A DNA stretch of 64,000 nt from Scalesia atractyloides (Eukaryota > Streptophyta > Magnoliopsida > Asterales > Asteraceae). The stretch spans positions 53,515,137-53,579,136 of the forward strand of contig CAMTDV010000017.1 of the NCBI GenBank assembly GCA_947069175.1, written 5' to 3'. Made by a program: the position numbers and the translations under genes. How positions within the stretch are numbered: the stretch's first letter is position 1; each line of letters starts with the position of its first letter. Of this stretch, positions 35,811 to 48,496 are shown one piece after another. Under the pieces are notes generated by a model. The model did no database searches and had not been told where the DNA came from. It was given only the letters and a program-made list of their open reading frames with translations.

Positions 35811-36789
35811 TGTGATACCCATGACAAAACCAGGTACACCTTAATTGGTCCTAAACTTAAAGCATGATTAAAACATTAATTGCGCGTAAACCTTGTAAAC
35901 TTGTATGACTTGTGTGCTATGCTGAGCAATCGTTATTATGTCTCGGAGGAATCCGAGAGCACGTCATGGTTAACATGACACTACTAAGGACCAATGATGC
36001 GAGGTTGGCATCCTTAGCCTTGAACAACGTGTTAAACGGAGACTTGACGTTTAACAGCGCATTAAACCATTGATGTTGATTATTAGGTTATCGGTAGCAT
36101 AATTTAAGATTCCGAGTTCCAGGAACAACTTAGTTTTGTGCCATAGACTGTGATATAAGGTTTAAAAATAATCAAAGCCCGGGCATGCAAAACGAAGCAG
36201 CTCCCGGTTGGGGAGACGCCTTCGTTTCGGGCATAACATAAGGCAACCAAATGTGCAAGGAACGGTCGATCAAGCTTAAAAACACTTAAACGAACGTCAT
36301 ACGAGACTTTTATGATTAAAACGTAACCATGCTCGGGTTTTGAGACGTTTATACCCAATTTATAAAACGGAGTCTTTTCACTGTAAGAAAGTGAAAAAGG
36401 AGCCCGTTTCGCAAATCAGAGACACGTCCGGGACCCAAAAACGGAAGATAAACATCATCTTTTGTCACGACAACCGAAGCACGAGGTGTCCCCTTGGGAC
36501 CCACCTCCCAAACCGCCAATACCCCCCCCCCCCCCATGTATATATATTTTATTTATTTCTTTTTCATTTTTATTCAATTTTACACCAAAATGACTCCATT
36601 TTCTCTAACAAATCTGCCATAAAACCCTGATTTCCAGCTGATCTTGAGCATAAACATCAAAGGTATTCTTCAAGTTCTAAGTAGTTTTGAGTGAGTTTTC
36701 TTGATTAAACGCGATTTCTAATCGAAAAACTCATTTTAATCCATGATTTTTGAAGGTTTAAACCTGTTTATGGGCTGAATAACAACAGC
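35811..36789 (+). mobile_element. Family C LTR, 5' 979 bp only
   Basis: Starts TGTGATACCCATGAC like the LTR at 2396 and follows it through the C-tract/TATA (36524-36549) to GGGCTGAATAA. There it breaks and antisense gag begins. About 2.3 kb of the LTR is missing. The left flank is TGAAT; no right copy can be found because of the break. Confidence 0.8.
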
Positions 36790-36978
36790 CTGTCTCTTTT
36801 CACACCATTCCACCATGTAAGCGCTCTCTTTTGAAAGTCACTCGAAGCAAACTCTACCTTGCGCTCATTAGGACATTGCACATAACGAAAAGTGCTTTCG
36901 ATACTTTCGAACCATTGTAGGAGCCCAGTAGCTCCCTCTGAGAAAACTTGAGCGGTTTAGCTAAACAAAATTGTTTAT
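36790..36978 (-). pseudogene. gag: Family B Gag, middle part
   Basis: On the minus strand this continues the Gag started at 39624 after a solo LTR: FESIESTFRYVQCPNERKVE, then ALTWWNGVKRDRG. A frameshift precedes EGAT. The frame breaks at 36790 after RDRG, at a family C LTR. Positions 36974-36978 (TTTAT) are the left target duplication of the solo LTR. Confidence 0.85.
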
Positions 36979-39456
36979 TGTCACACCCCAACCGATGGCG
37001 GAAACATCTAGGCGGGACGAAATAGATTGCTCATTGCTCATAAAACTAAATGTGACAATAATTAATTAAATCCAAATTTCATTTCATAGCAAAAGTCATT
37101 ATAATACAAGGGAAATTCAAATAACAACATTACTGTGACAAAATTTGATACAATAATATTAAACCTAAACGTCTAAGTGTGTATCGATCATCTTTGCTAT
37201 TTTGATTTCATAGCATCATCTCCATCAACCTGTAACATGTTTTAAAATAACAATTCAATGCAAAAGCAAAGGCGAGTACACAAGTTTAAGCATAGCATAC
37301 GTATATGAATAAAGTTTAAACAAATCCTCATGGCCACTATGATTTTACAAGTGCATATACAAGGCATGCAATACTACTAGTCAAACCTTAACGCAAACAC
37401 GATATTTTAACATGGCCTCTAGATTTCATGAGGAGGGGGATATGTTACTTCCTATAGCGCTATACATGTTAAACGAAGGCTAATTTAGTTAATGACTAAG
37501 GTATTACATAAAGAATGTCCAAGATATAAGCATCAATGTAAACGATTCAAGTATTCATGGATATAGGATTGTTTGTGCATTTCATAAAGTTTATCTGTTG
37601 TGATTTTGTATATGGAAAACATGTTACACCCATAAGTGTTATAAACGAAAGTGGGTCGAGTGTACTCATGGTTTTGCTAAGTCTTCTAACTTGACAAGTC
37701 CATGAAGGTAGTTGTTTTGATGGGATGAACGCCGAGTTATCCTACAAGAGTAAAACAAAGGCGTATGAGTATTTTGGGATGATGATGGAACATTCGGATT
37801 TAAGATTCAAAATATGACAAAGTATATAATACAAAAATAATCACTAAGGTATTAGCACTTGTCTTTGACACTATTGTAATCCATAAGGATTGAATGTGTT
37901 TACATAGGTTCAAGACCTATTAGAATCGTGACAAGGAACTATACACATTAGTGATAAACTTATTAACTTGATAGGTGATTACTTAGTCACTATCAAGGGT
38001 TCGGTTTTAAGGATTATATTATAGTCCATAGATACATATATAGTTATATAATCAAGTAGGAGGTGGGAGGATTAACCATCCACTTTGGTACCTCTTGGTG
38101 TCATGTAAGTCAAGTAGGAGGTGGGAGGATTAACCATCCACTTTGTAACCTCGTATGATGTTCACCACTGCACAAGTTACCATAGGTAACAAGGAGGGTC
38201 TTAGAAAAATAATATGAACAAGAATGTAAAACATGTCACCATGATACCAAGTAGCCAAGTGAAATACAACCCGGTGAGCACACTTTGACACACGTCAAAG
38301 GCTAGACGGGGTTGTGACACTTTCAAGCTAGCAAACTAACTTGGGATAATGATGAAAATCATCAAGTGATGTGTGGTCTTAGAGTTAGGATAGCCCAAGC
38401 TAACCAAGGTAGACACACATGAACAAGTTCAAGACTTGCATCACTTGTGAGCTTAAAGCTCCATGAAAACAGAAAGTTTATGAGGATAAATCCTCTAAAT
38501 TTGAATGTCACACCCTTGTTTTTAAGCCCAACTAAACATGAGTTTTCTTCCAAAACATGAAGAATCAAAAAGATGAAAATGACTAGAATTTTAGGTGCAC
38601 TTTGGTCCTCAAAAATGGTGAGGTTTCACCTTAATTTGCCCAAGAAAACTTGTGAGAACCTTCCTAGAGGTTATACAAGTGTTATAGAAGAAGAAACAAG
38701 AAGAAAATTGAACTGGAAGTGAGTTAAAATTCACTTTTTATGGCTGGAACTCTAAAAAACGTGGCTGAAACTCAGCTGAGTTTGGGAGAGTTTTTGAAGT
38801 GTTTGGAGGCTTGTAAAAGTGGAATAAGGAGTGGGGAAGTGTTTATTACATAGTGAAGGGATTAGGGTTTAAGTGGGTTGGGCTTTGGACAATATTTGGG
38901 GGAGTTTAGACTTGAAACTAGTCCACTAAACCCATCCCAAAGCTGAATAATAGGGCTGCCATTTTTTTTTTCATATTTTTTTGTTATTTAATGTTATATA
39001 TTAGGTTAATAGATGTTATGTATTATGTACATAACATGTATTATCGTGTGACAAGTTATTTCGGGAGTATGAACCTCATAAGTTAGAGTTTTATTAGCGA
39101 AAATAGCGGGCTTTTAAAGTATTAAAATTCCTAAGATGGTAACAAGTGTAGATTTCATAATTATACTTTTTGCGATCGAATAATCAAGTGTCGTGTGAAG
39201 GAAGCGTGTACGAATTACGAATACACAATAAGGATTTACGATTTAATTCATGTTTAGAAATCATGTAATGAATGTATGCCTAATCAGTGTATATATAATG
39301 TCTACCTCGTATAAAATATAAATTTCATTACAATCAAGTCTCGGATTTACAACAATTCGAAAATGAGATACAATTATAAGACGACAAATTTCCGACAAAT
39401 GGGATTCTGATTTATCCTTTCTAAAAATCGAAAGTTGCGAAAAGCGAAGCGTTACA
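36979..39456 (-). mobile_element. Solo LTR, family D, 2478 bp
   Basis: On the minus strand starts TGTAACGCTTCG and ends GGGGTGTGACA. Perfect TTTAT duplications flank it (36974-36978 and 39457-39461), and Gag reading resumes across it, so both ends are certain. With no internal region it is a solo LTR, the product of LTR-LTR recombination. A 45-bp direct repeat (AAGTAGGAGGTGGGAGGATT...) lies at about 38056 and 38112. No gene is visible inside. Confidence 0.92.
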
Positions 39457-39461
39457 TTTAT

Positions 39462-39624
39462 AGTTGCACTGAGCAGGTGCATTGTTGTTATTGTTATTGT
39501 TATTGTTATTGTTATTGTAAGCTTGATGTTGTTGGGTCACAAGGTTCGGAAGTATAGCGGCCATTTGTTGCGCAATTAAAGCCGCCATTTCGGCATCTTG
39601 AGCAGTGTTGCGACGAGGAGGCAT
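39462..39624 (-). pseudogene. gag: Family B Gag, N-terminus
   Basis: ATG at 39624 opens MPPRRNTAQDAEMAALIAQQ, then an Asn run encoded by a (GTTATT)n microsatellite (39482-39518), and ends APAQCNY at the solo LTR target site. The rest of the gene is at 36790-36978. It shares the start region with the E Gag. Confidence 0.88.
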
Positions 39625-40210
39625 TCTAAAAGAAAGGAAACATGAGAGAAATGTGTGAGACTTAGATTGAATAAACAGAAGAGTTATCAAAATATTGACA
39701 ACATATAAGGATTGCGATCATTTGTTTGTTATTTAAAACTAACAATTGACACAGTGACTAATCAAAGTAAATGAGTCTTTATAATGTATCGCGAAGACAA
39801 GCTTTAGCCTATAAGTGAACACTCACCACAAGAGTTCCCAGGTAAGAGTGACTGGTCCGATAATGCGGATTTGTACGAACACTCTAGTCCTTAGACAGAA
39901 AACTCAGGGTACAGGCACCCACCCTTCCAGATTGCATGTGTTCACATTAATAAAAACCCAAAATTTTGACGAGATTTTGAAAACTTTGAAGGCATACAAC
40001 CAAAAACAAATCATCTAAGGATAGATGATTGATTTTCATAACAAATTTGGAATTTGTGAAATTGTTTTGGTAATCACCTAAGAATAGGTGATGGTATTGT
40101 TTTAAAATCTAAACGCAAGTAAACTCGCGTTAGGGTCCTAGTAAGGTTATAGTCTAGGTTAAAGCATTACTAATAACCTAATTCCCTATAACCATTAGCT
40201 CTGATACCAA
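39625..40210 (-). other. Leader and primer-binding site of B element
   Basis: TAGCTCTGATACCAA at 40196-40210 is the complement of TTGGTATCAGAGCTA, the initiator-Met PBS. The leader up to gag matches 34262-34647 (CAGTCACTCTTACC and CCAGATTGCATGTG in complement). Confidence 0.85.
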
Positions 40211-40212
40211 TC

Positions 40213-43200
40213 TGTAACACCCCAAATCGCGTAATATACAACAACACGTGGCGGAAACACTTGGGGAGTCACGTTACAAATTGTTTCACAACACATGGTA
40301 CTTAAAGTTTTGTTTTATTGAATATTAAATTACATTGTCTTGTAATAACATAAATAAGATACAATCAAATTGTCTTTCATATTTTAAAGTCACTAAAGCC
40401 AAGTCCGTCCTATGTGAGGCATGCTCAAACCGAACAGAAGCACCTAAAACACATGTGAAAATAGGTACGTCCGCATAAAAATGCATGTGAGTAACATAGG
40501 TTTTTGTTGATGAGGATTTATGGCTTTGATTTGTTAAAAGAAATGTTTAATTAAAAGTAGCCAATGAACCTTTGTAAAAATGTTTTCTTTTGTAAAATCA
40601 TATGAAAATCAAATGATTTAAAAGAATGATGCATGGTTAACTTGATAACCAAAATATGTCTTTTGTAAAAGTAGTCATGTCTTTGTATGAAATGTGTCGT
40701 GTCTTTGTATAAAAAGTATCATGTCCTTGTATAAAATATGTTATATGTGAAACAATGCCTTGTGAAAAATATGTCATGTCTTTGTATAAACCAAGTGTCA
40801 TGTATAAATCGATGTCATTGTTTAAACCAGATGTTATGTATTAAACAATGTCTAGTGTAACCAAGTGTTATGTATAAACTAATGTCATGTGTAACAATGT
40901 CAAGTAATTTCCAATGTCTTGTATGGCAAGTAAAAAGTCTTTACTCAAACCACCTGTAATAGTGTCATGTATAACCAAATGTCTTGTGTAACCGAATGTC
41001 GTGTACAAAACAATGTCTTTGAATAAACAAATGTTTAAATCGAAAGTTATGTTTTGAAAACCATTGCTTTTATTGATATAAACATTTATGTGGTTTTTTA
41101 TTCGAATACATTCAAGCTTTGTCATCTGTCGGATAAACCCTTATAAGGACAATGGCTTATCAATTGTTCATCGGATTCTGTCATTCCCCAATGGATACTT
41201 CCAAACAAACTAGGAAGCGGGAATGAGGTTATGAAACCTATGGTACCATTACATACTACCGGTCGGCGGGGTAATGTTTATGAATGTATGTTGTTTCGTT
41301 CAACATACCAAAATGTCATAATCAATGTAAGCATGTCATGTAAAATGTCTTTGTAAACCATGAACTAGTAAAGTGTTCATGAAATCAAGGTGCTATATGC
41401 TAAGTCAACATATGAAGCAAAAAAGGATCCTTGAAATTAATGTGCTAAGCATGCTAAGTCAACATACGAAGCAAAATGTAATTGAAATCAAGTACTATGT
41501 GTACTATGTAATCAAAGCATGTACAACGTTAGGAAAACATGAAAGTAGTTATATGCACATGCGTATCACCCCAAAACATTTATAAAACGTAAAAGAGGGG
41601 ACTATGTACTAACTTGAGGTTGCAAGAATATCCTTATACAAGAAGATAAACCAAAGCTCAAGAGTCCGAGAATTTACATATGTCTAATATCGGATTACTT
41701 ATGTTAATATCGGGACTTTAATCAGAGGATTTGGATAAAATGATGCCTCATAAACCAAAGGAGTTTTGGAACTCATATGAAGTGGCTTAATAAAGTTTAC
41801 ATTCTGATTTGGAAAGGATCCTAAGTGCTTTTGACCCATAATGACTCGTTAAGGTAGTATACGCTACTTTAATGGATCATTTACGTAAATATGAGTTCGG
41901 ATGGTTAGAAATATGTTATGATAAGTCTTTTATGTCAAAATAAGTCTAATATAGTTGCAACATCAGTTTATATGTCAAATTGTTGGTTACATATGCTTAA
42001 TATTGATTTATGCGCAAAAAGGGCATTTTGGTTATTATAAAGGCATAATAGGCGACTTAACATAACCAAATGATGTGACCATAAGGTATAACCTCAGAGG
42101 GTTATTCCCTATACATTTATGGTCCCAAACGGGTCAGATTCGAAAGTCAAAGCGGTGGTCAAGACCGCTCGACTTACGACCCTAATAAAGTACTAAACTA
42201 AAAGTGACGAGATAGACATGTCAAAACATGTCTACCTAAGTTATAAAAGTGTTTTGGTATCAAAACAAAGTGCTTTGATACCCGAAAATAGTTCCGTCGT
42301 AAAATGAACATAACGCGCATTCTAACTGAAACTTTGACTAGTCACTTCGACTAGTAAACGTGGTAATCAGTAGGCATGATCGCTATGGATCATAACAATC
42401 GTGATTACGATCATGTTGCAAAGTACAATTCGACTTTGACTTGACCAATTAATGGTCAAAGCTGAAAGTCAAACAGAAGTCAAACTATTTGGCTTTTAGC
42501 TAAAATAAGCTAAAAGAAATAAACAAGACTAAGAGAGAGCACTTACTTGTGTTTGAAGAACACTTTGAAGAGCTCAAGGATGAAAAATGCTCATTTAGGA
42601 AGCACCCAACTATGTGGTAGCCTCCAAGTAGAGCAAGAGAGAAGGAAGAAGAAGATGAGCAAAGAAAAATGGCCAACTTTGGTGGCTTTTTATAGTGTTC
42701 TTTAAGCCACAAGATCATCACAAGTGTCCATTGAGTTGTCATGATCTTAGGAGGTGTTTAACAAGTGTCATTTGCAGGTGAGAAGTAGCAAAAATTGTTT
42801 TGCTTGCTGTCCAATGGAGTTAACAAGGAGCTGCCACCATTCTGTTGTTCTAGCACCTGGATGCGGACCGTATGGACTTTTGGATACGGTCCGCATCCAC
42901 CCTTGCTGGCACAAAGTTTCAAAAATTGGCAGAACAGGCCCCTGTACTCGTTTCGTCGCGTTTTGGCACTTCTAACGCCCGTTAACCACATTTTTTAGCT
43001 CTATAAGGACGTTAAATCGTAGGGAACTTGGAATAAGTCAAAAAATGTCCCGGGTCTCAGTTCGTTCGATCGTATGGTTGCGGTTTTCGGTTAATTACGA
43101 AGGAAATCGTAACGAACGCGCAAACGACCGTAAATGCGCAACGGATGATATTTTTGCATTCCAACCACTAAAACAAAAGATTTTAATGATTACGAAAATT

Positions 43201-43746
43201 TTTGGATGTGCGTACATGTTCCGGATTAAGAAATACACGAATCGGCGTATTTTCGCAGCTTTTGCAAAATAACCCCTGAAGTTGCATAAGCATGTTTTTG
43301 CCATACGAAGCCCTCAAAACATATTTCTATGTTATGTAAAGAGTATTTATAGTATGTTTAGCTTGTGACCTTATTCCGGAGTGTGAGTCGCTACGAGAAT
43401 CGACAAAATTTCGTAGTTTGTCGTAAATAGTCCATGTGATCGAATAGGCTTGTTTTTGACATAGCAAACCCTTCAAAACTTATTTCTAAGTTATGTAAAG
43501 GATATTTATGGTATGTTTAGCTTATTTCACTATTCCAGAGTATACATTGCATTAAATTGATCACGTTTACGTAACAGTTTACGTATAACTTTACAGAAAT
43601 TGTTTAAGAGGTCGATTTTGAACAAGGATAGATATTGTGCAATTGTTATGGATAAATTTCATAATTTAATGAATAAAACACAAGTTTTTATTGCTTATGA
43701 AATTGTTCGAGATTTGATAATGACAACTGAAGGCACAGTTGTCACA
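40213..43746 (-). mobile_element. Family B LTR, 3534 bp, flanked by PBS and PPT
   Basis: On the minus strand starts TGTGACAACTG and ends GGGGTGTTACA. Its left side has a PBS and gag (as for a 5' LTR) and its right side a polypurine tract (as for a 3' LTR). Degenerate repeats of AATGTCATGTATAAACCA type fill 40670-41040. A conserved stem-loop lies at 42859. A partial copy fills 1-2395. Confidence 0.85.
42859..42898. repeat. Perfect 15-bp hairpin in family B LTR
   Basis: Arms GGATGCGGACCGTAT (42859-42873) and ATACGGTCCGCATCC (42884-42898), loop 10 nt. It lies about 300 bp upstream (plus coordinate order: right) of the presumed splice/leader part of the LTR and is homologous to 1705-1743. Confidence 0.9.
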
Positions 43747-43760
43747 GTCTCCCCTACTTT
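43747..43760 (-). other. Polypurine tract of element F
   Basis: On the minus strand AAAGTAGGGGAGAC directly before the LTR start, preceded by AAATTTCGGGACGAAATTTC. This is the standard end of the internal region in these Ty3/gypsy elements. Confidence 0.85.
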
Positions 43761-44119
43761 AGGAAATTTCGTCCCGAAATTTATTCGGAGGAATCCATTT
43801 GCATAAGTTGTATCAAGCAATCGTTTTGCGCGGAATCTAGGGTTTCATCTATTTATATAAAATAACCCATGAAGGATCTCCATGCAAGTCATAACTTTAT
43901 CATTCCCTAGTGGATACTTCTTTAGATAATGTAGGAAGTGGGAATAGGTTGTTTACCTGTGATGCTCATCTCCTAATAGATACTTCCTTGATTAATGCAG
44001 AAAGTGGGGATGAGGGATTTGATTTATGGTAAAACAGACTCGACCAATAGTACTGTGAGTATCCTTTAAGAATCTGACTATTGAGATACAAGGTTCTATA
44101 AGGATCTAGCTTGTGTTTC
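43761..44119 (-). other. Non-coding 3' part of element F
   Basis: No gene. It has two single copies of the motif that forms the array next door (CATTCCCTAGTGGATACTTC...GAAGTGGGAATAGG at 43901; TCTCCTAATAGATACTTCC...AAAGTGGGGATGAGG at 43969). Confidence 0.7.
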
Positions 44120-45253
44120 ATTTCTCCGTGGATGCTTCTTCGAAACTGAAAAATGAATGGATAATTAATTTTCCAATGGATACTTCATCAGAAGTGGAAA
44201 TGAAGGATAGCGAATGGATAATTCATTCTCTGATGGATATTTCTTCAGAAGGTAAAATGAATGGATAATTCATTTTCCTATGGATACTTCGTCAGAAATG
44301 GAAATGAAGGATTGTTGAATAGATTATTCATTTCCCCTATGGATATTTCTTCGGAAGCAAAAATGAATGGATACTTCGTCAGAAGTGGAAATGAAGGATT
44401 GTTGAATAGATTATTCATTTCCCTAATGGATATTTCTTCGGAAGCGAAAATGAATGGATAATTCATTTTCCAATGGATACTTCGTCAGAAGTGGAAATGA
44501 AGGATTACGAATGGATAATTCATTTCCTGATGGATTTTCTTCAGAAGCAAAAATGAATGGATAATTCATTTTCCAATGGATACTTCGTCAGAAGTGGAAA
44601 TGAATGATTGTTGAATAGATTATTCATTTCCCCGATGGATATTTCTTCGGATGTGAAAATGAATGGATAATTCATTTTCCAATGGATACTTCGTCAGAAG
44701 TGGAAATGCAGGATTGTTGAATAGATTATTTATTTCCCCGATTGATATTTCTTCAGAAGCGAAAATGAATGGATAATTCATTTTCCAATGGATACTTCGT
44801 CAGAAGTGGAAATGAATGATTGTTGAATAGATTATTCATTTCCCCGATGCATATTTCTTCGGAAGCAAAAATGAATGGATAAATCATTTTCCAATGGATA
44901 CTTCATCAGAAGTGGAAATGAAGGATTGTTTAATAGATTATTCATTTCCCCAATGGATATTTCTTCGGAAGCGAAAATGAATGGATAATTCATTTTCCAA
45001 TGGATACTTCGTCAGGAGTGGAAATGAAGGATTGTTGGATAGATTATTCATTTCCCCGATGGATATTTCTTTGGAAGCAAAAATGAATGGATAATTCATT
45101 TTCCAATGGATAATTCGTCAGAAGTGGAAATGAAGGATTGTTGAATAGATTATTCATTTCCCCGATGGATATTTATTCGGAAGCGAAAATGAATGAATAA
45201 TTTATTTTCCATTGAATACTTCGTCTGAAGTGGAAATGAATTCATTCATTTTC
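44120..45253. repeat. ~105-bp tandem array of hairpin units
   Basis: About ten to eleven units. Each ~105-bp unit is two related ~53-bp halves: CATTTTCCAATGGATACTTC...GAAGTGGAAATGAA and CATTTCCCCGATGGATATTT...GGAAGCGAAAATGAA. In each half the ends (TTCATTTCC / GGAAATGAA) are inverted repeats around a ~22-nt middle, so each half can fold as a hairpin. It continues at 48497 after a solo LTR. It lies between gag and the 3' LTR of element F. Confidence 0.92.
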
Positions 45254-48200
45254 TGTCACACCCCGACTCACAGCAGAAGACAATTGCAGGGTGCGGCAGA
45301 CACATGGCAATTCCTCATAATTTAAAAACATGATATCACATATAAAGGGAACCTCGGTTACAACATACTATAGTATCATATTACAAACCATAAGTTCAAG
45401 TACGGTACTACGAGCCACTAAAGCTCTTATTCTGCTACATTCTGCTACCCAAGCCATCCACACGCACGTTCCTTATTCATGTTTAGTCTTACCTGAAATG
45501 CATGTTAGTTTTAAAAAGGGTCAGCTAAACGCTGCGTGAGTTCCACTGGTTTGGTTGTTGTGTAACAATAGGTGTTAACAAGTTTAATTGCACATGTCAC
45601 AATCAAAAATGGAATTACACGAAGAACACAAGTGAAACATGGACTATGTTAACTGTGTCGTGTGACGTTCGACACCTCAGCACACCAGGCTGTGTCACGT
45701 TCGACACCTCAGCCCATTTACTGCGTCACGTGCAGTTGTATGTCCCCAAAGTAGTTATGCCTAACAACAAACCAAGGTTAGGACGCGTGCAGTTGCTTTG
45801 TTACCGGCCGCACTGATCCGAAGCAACTGGGTTTGTCAGACCAATAGTACTATCCACTGTCCCATAAGACTTACGTTAATCACTTGTAGTGGGGAGGTTG
45901 TTCATGTGTTAGATAATTCACATCATCACAAGTTGGTGCAATTATCACAGTTTGTAACATGCAAATCACCCCAGAAAACAGTAAAACAGTTTAAAAGTGG
46001 TGGAGTGAAACTTACTCCCAACTTGTTGTAATCAACACAGTTTTTAACATGTAAGTCCCCAGAAAACAGTAAAACAATTTAAAAGTGGGGGAAGTGAAAA
46101 CTCACAGTGCGAATAGTCTCAGCAAAAGAGTGATCAAGCGACTAGATCAACTTTAATATCACACATGCAAAGAATGGACTCAAATTAGTATTTAAATTGG
46201 TAATGGTTATAACTTGGATCTGGTCTGGAGTTTTTACTCCGAATTGAGTCTATAGGACATTGGTATGGTGATGGATGTCAGGGTAGTGTTGGTTTTCAGT
46301 TTGGATTCTGGGCACCGTTTCGCGTGCCAGCCAAAGTTAGTAGTTTAACGTGTTCGGATAATGGTACGGGAATACAAATAGTGTCAACAGGTGGTTATTT
46401 AAGAATGATTAACTTTTTATTAAGGGAGTTTGGGTGTTTGGGGAGTCTAAGTTGCCCAAATTTGATTTTCATTTTCACCGTCGGGAATTTTCTCGAACTG
46501 TCTTAGGACACATCCACATTGCCCAATTTGCCCGGGAATCTTCCGGAATACTCCGGTGTTCCAGTTTTAGTATTTTTCGGGTTGGATCAGCTCCCAGTTC
46601 TGGCAGGCTCGTTATACGGTAAACTGCCGAAATTGATTTAAAATAACCTATTATTAAGTCCATAAATTCACATTTAATCTATAATTTGAATAAAAATCTG
46701 TAAATTTTTATACAAGTTAGTAAAAAGCTGTAGATTATGGGAAAATAATTTGGGAATTTATTTTTGGCTTTTCCTTATTTAAATAAATTATTTATAAAAC
46801 AAAATTTAATAAAATAATTAACATTAATTATCACCAATGGTCCAAAATTTCCCAAAAAATTCCCGTACATCCATTACATGTCCAGAAACGTCTCACAAAA
46901 ATTTGAGATGTTTCCGATTTGGTTTATGTGCATTCCAGGCTACCGAAAACTCGTAAAAATGCAGATTTTTAACCCAAATCAAAACTCAAGAAATGGACCC
47001 TGAAATTTCCCAGAACAGTCCGCATATGTTCCTTAGTGTCTATGTAAAATTTGGTGATTTATAGAATTCGTTTCGTAATTTTTCCGAAATTCTTTTGGTA
47101 AAATAGTCAAAATTCACCAAAAATCGTAGAAAATTCAAAAAATTCTAAAATTTTATGTGGACCTTCCTAACAATACGAAACATCACCACAAATTTTCAGC
47201 TCAATCCAAGTATCATGGACCAAGTTATAGTTAAGACAATAATCTGCCTACTATAGATTCAGTTTTGGGCGATATACCTAGCGCAAGCTCCGTTTTCGCA
47301 GGTTTCTTGAGTCCAGAAGCGTGTAGGAGTTATATTCAGTACCTACACATCAATTACAATCCAAATATGCTAGAACTTAGATCAATCGAGCTTTGTTTCA
47401 TGGTTATTCGATTAATTGAATAGTTATGCGATTTTTGTCGAACAGGTGTTGATTAGGGTATCAAACCCCAAAGATTTGTGACCGTGGCTGCCATATAACA
47501 CCAGGGAATTCCCAAGGTGTTCTTATTCAGTCCATAAACTTGATTAATCCTTCAAAAATCATGGATTAAAAAGGGTTTCATGACTTAAACCAAGTTTTCT
47601 CAAGAAATCATGATTAAAACCTTAAGAAACAAGAGTTATACCTTTGATTTGGTGATGTTTAAGGTTGAAATCTGCTGAATTGAAAGTGTTTTAGTGCAGG
47701 TTTGAAGTAGAAACTAAGCAAATATGAATAATAAAAAGAATTTAAAAGAAAAAAATAATAAAATATGGGGGTGGCGGTTTGGGGTGGGCCCCATGTGGCC
47801 ACCTCGTGCTTCGTATTGCGCACTAAAAGATGATGTTTATTTTCCGTGTTGCGTTTAGGTTCGTTTTTGGGTCCCGGACGCGTTCTCGATTTGTGAAACA
47901 GGCTCCGTTTTTGGCGTTTTTAGTGTCAAAAGACTAGGTTTTAAAAACTGAGCATAACCGTCTTGAAATCCGAACCCAGTTATGTTTTAATCATAAAAGT
48001 CTCGTATTAGGTTAGTTTAAGTGTTTTTAAGCTTAATCGATCGTTCCTTGCACATTTGGTTGCCTTATGTTATGCCCGAAACGAAGGCGTTTCCCTAACC
48101 AGGAAGTTGCTTCGTTTTGCATGCCCGGGCTTGATTAGCTTCAAACCTTATGTCACACTCTATGTCACAAAATTAAGTTGTTTCTAGAACTCGGAATCTT

Positions 48201-48496
48201 AAATGATGCTACCGATAACCTAATAATCAACGTCAAAGGTTTAAGGCGCTGTTAAACGTCAAGTCTCCGTTTAACACGTTGTTCAAGGCTAAGGACACCA
48301 ACCTCGCATCGTTGGTCCTTAATAGTGTCATGTTAATCATGACGTGCTCTCAGATTCCTCCGAGACATAATAACGATTGCTCAGTATAGCACACAAGTCA
48401 AACAAGTTTGCAAAGTTTACGCGCAATTATTGTTTTAAGCATGACTTAAAGTTTAGGACCAATTAAGGGGTACCTAGTTTCGTCATAGGTGTCACA
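45254..48496 (-). mobile_element. Solo LTR, family C, 3243 bp
   Basis: On the minus strand starts TGTGACACCTATGACG and ends GGGGTGTGACA. It splits the hairpin array; the flanks (TTTTC left, TTTTT then CC right) are a near-match duplication. No PBS or PPT adjoins it, so it is a solo LTR. It holds two to three ~88-bp repeats near 45930-46100. Its C-tract/TATA is eroded (about 47760). Confidence 0.87.

Noticed and set aside
35195..35822. Minus-strand and second-frame ORFs over the E gag
   Set aside because: Overlap the recognisable Gag frame; no domain of their own.
44261..44461. Repetitive ORFs on both strands in the tandem array
   Set aside because: Open on both strands because the repeat unit is stop-poor; no domain.
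44120..45253. Regular repeats suggesting a CRISPR array
   Set aside because: Units are ~105 bp with no unique spacers, in plant DNA, and lie inside a retrotransposon.
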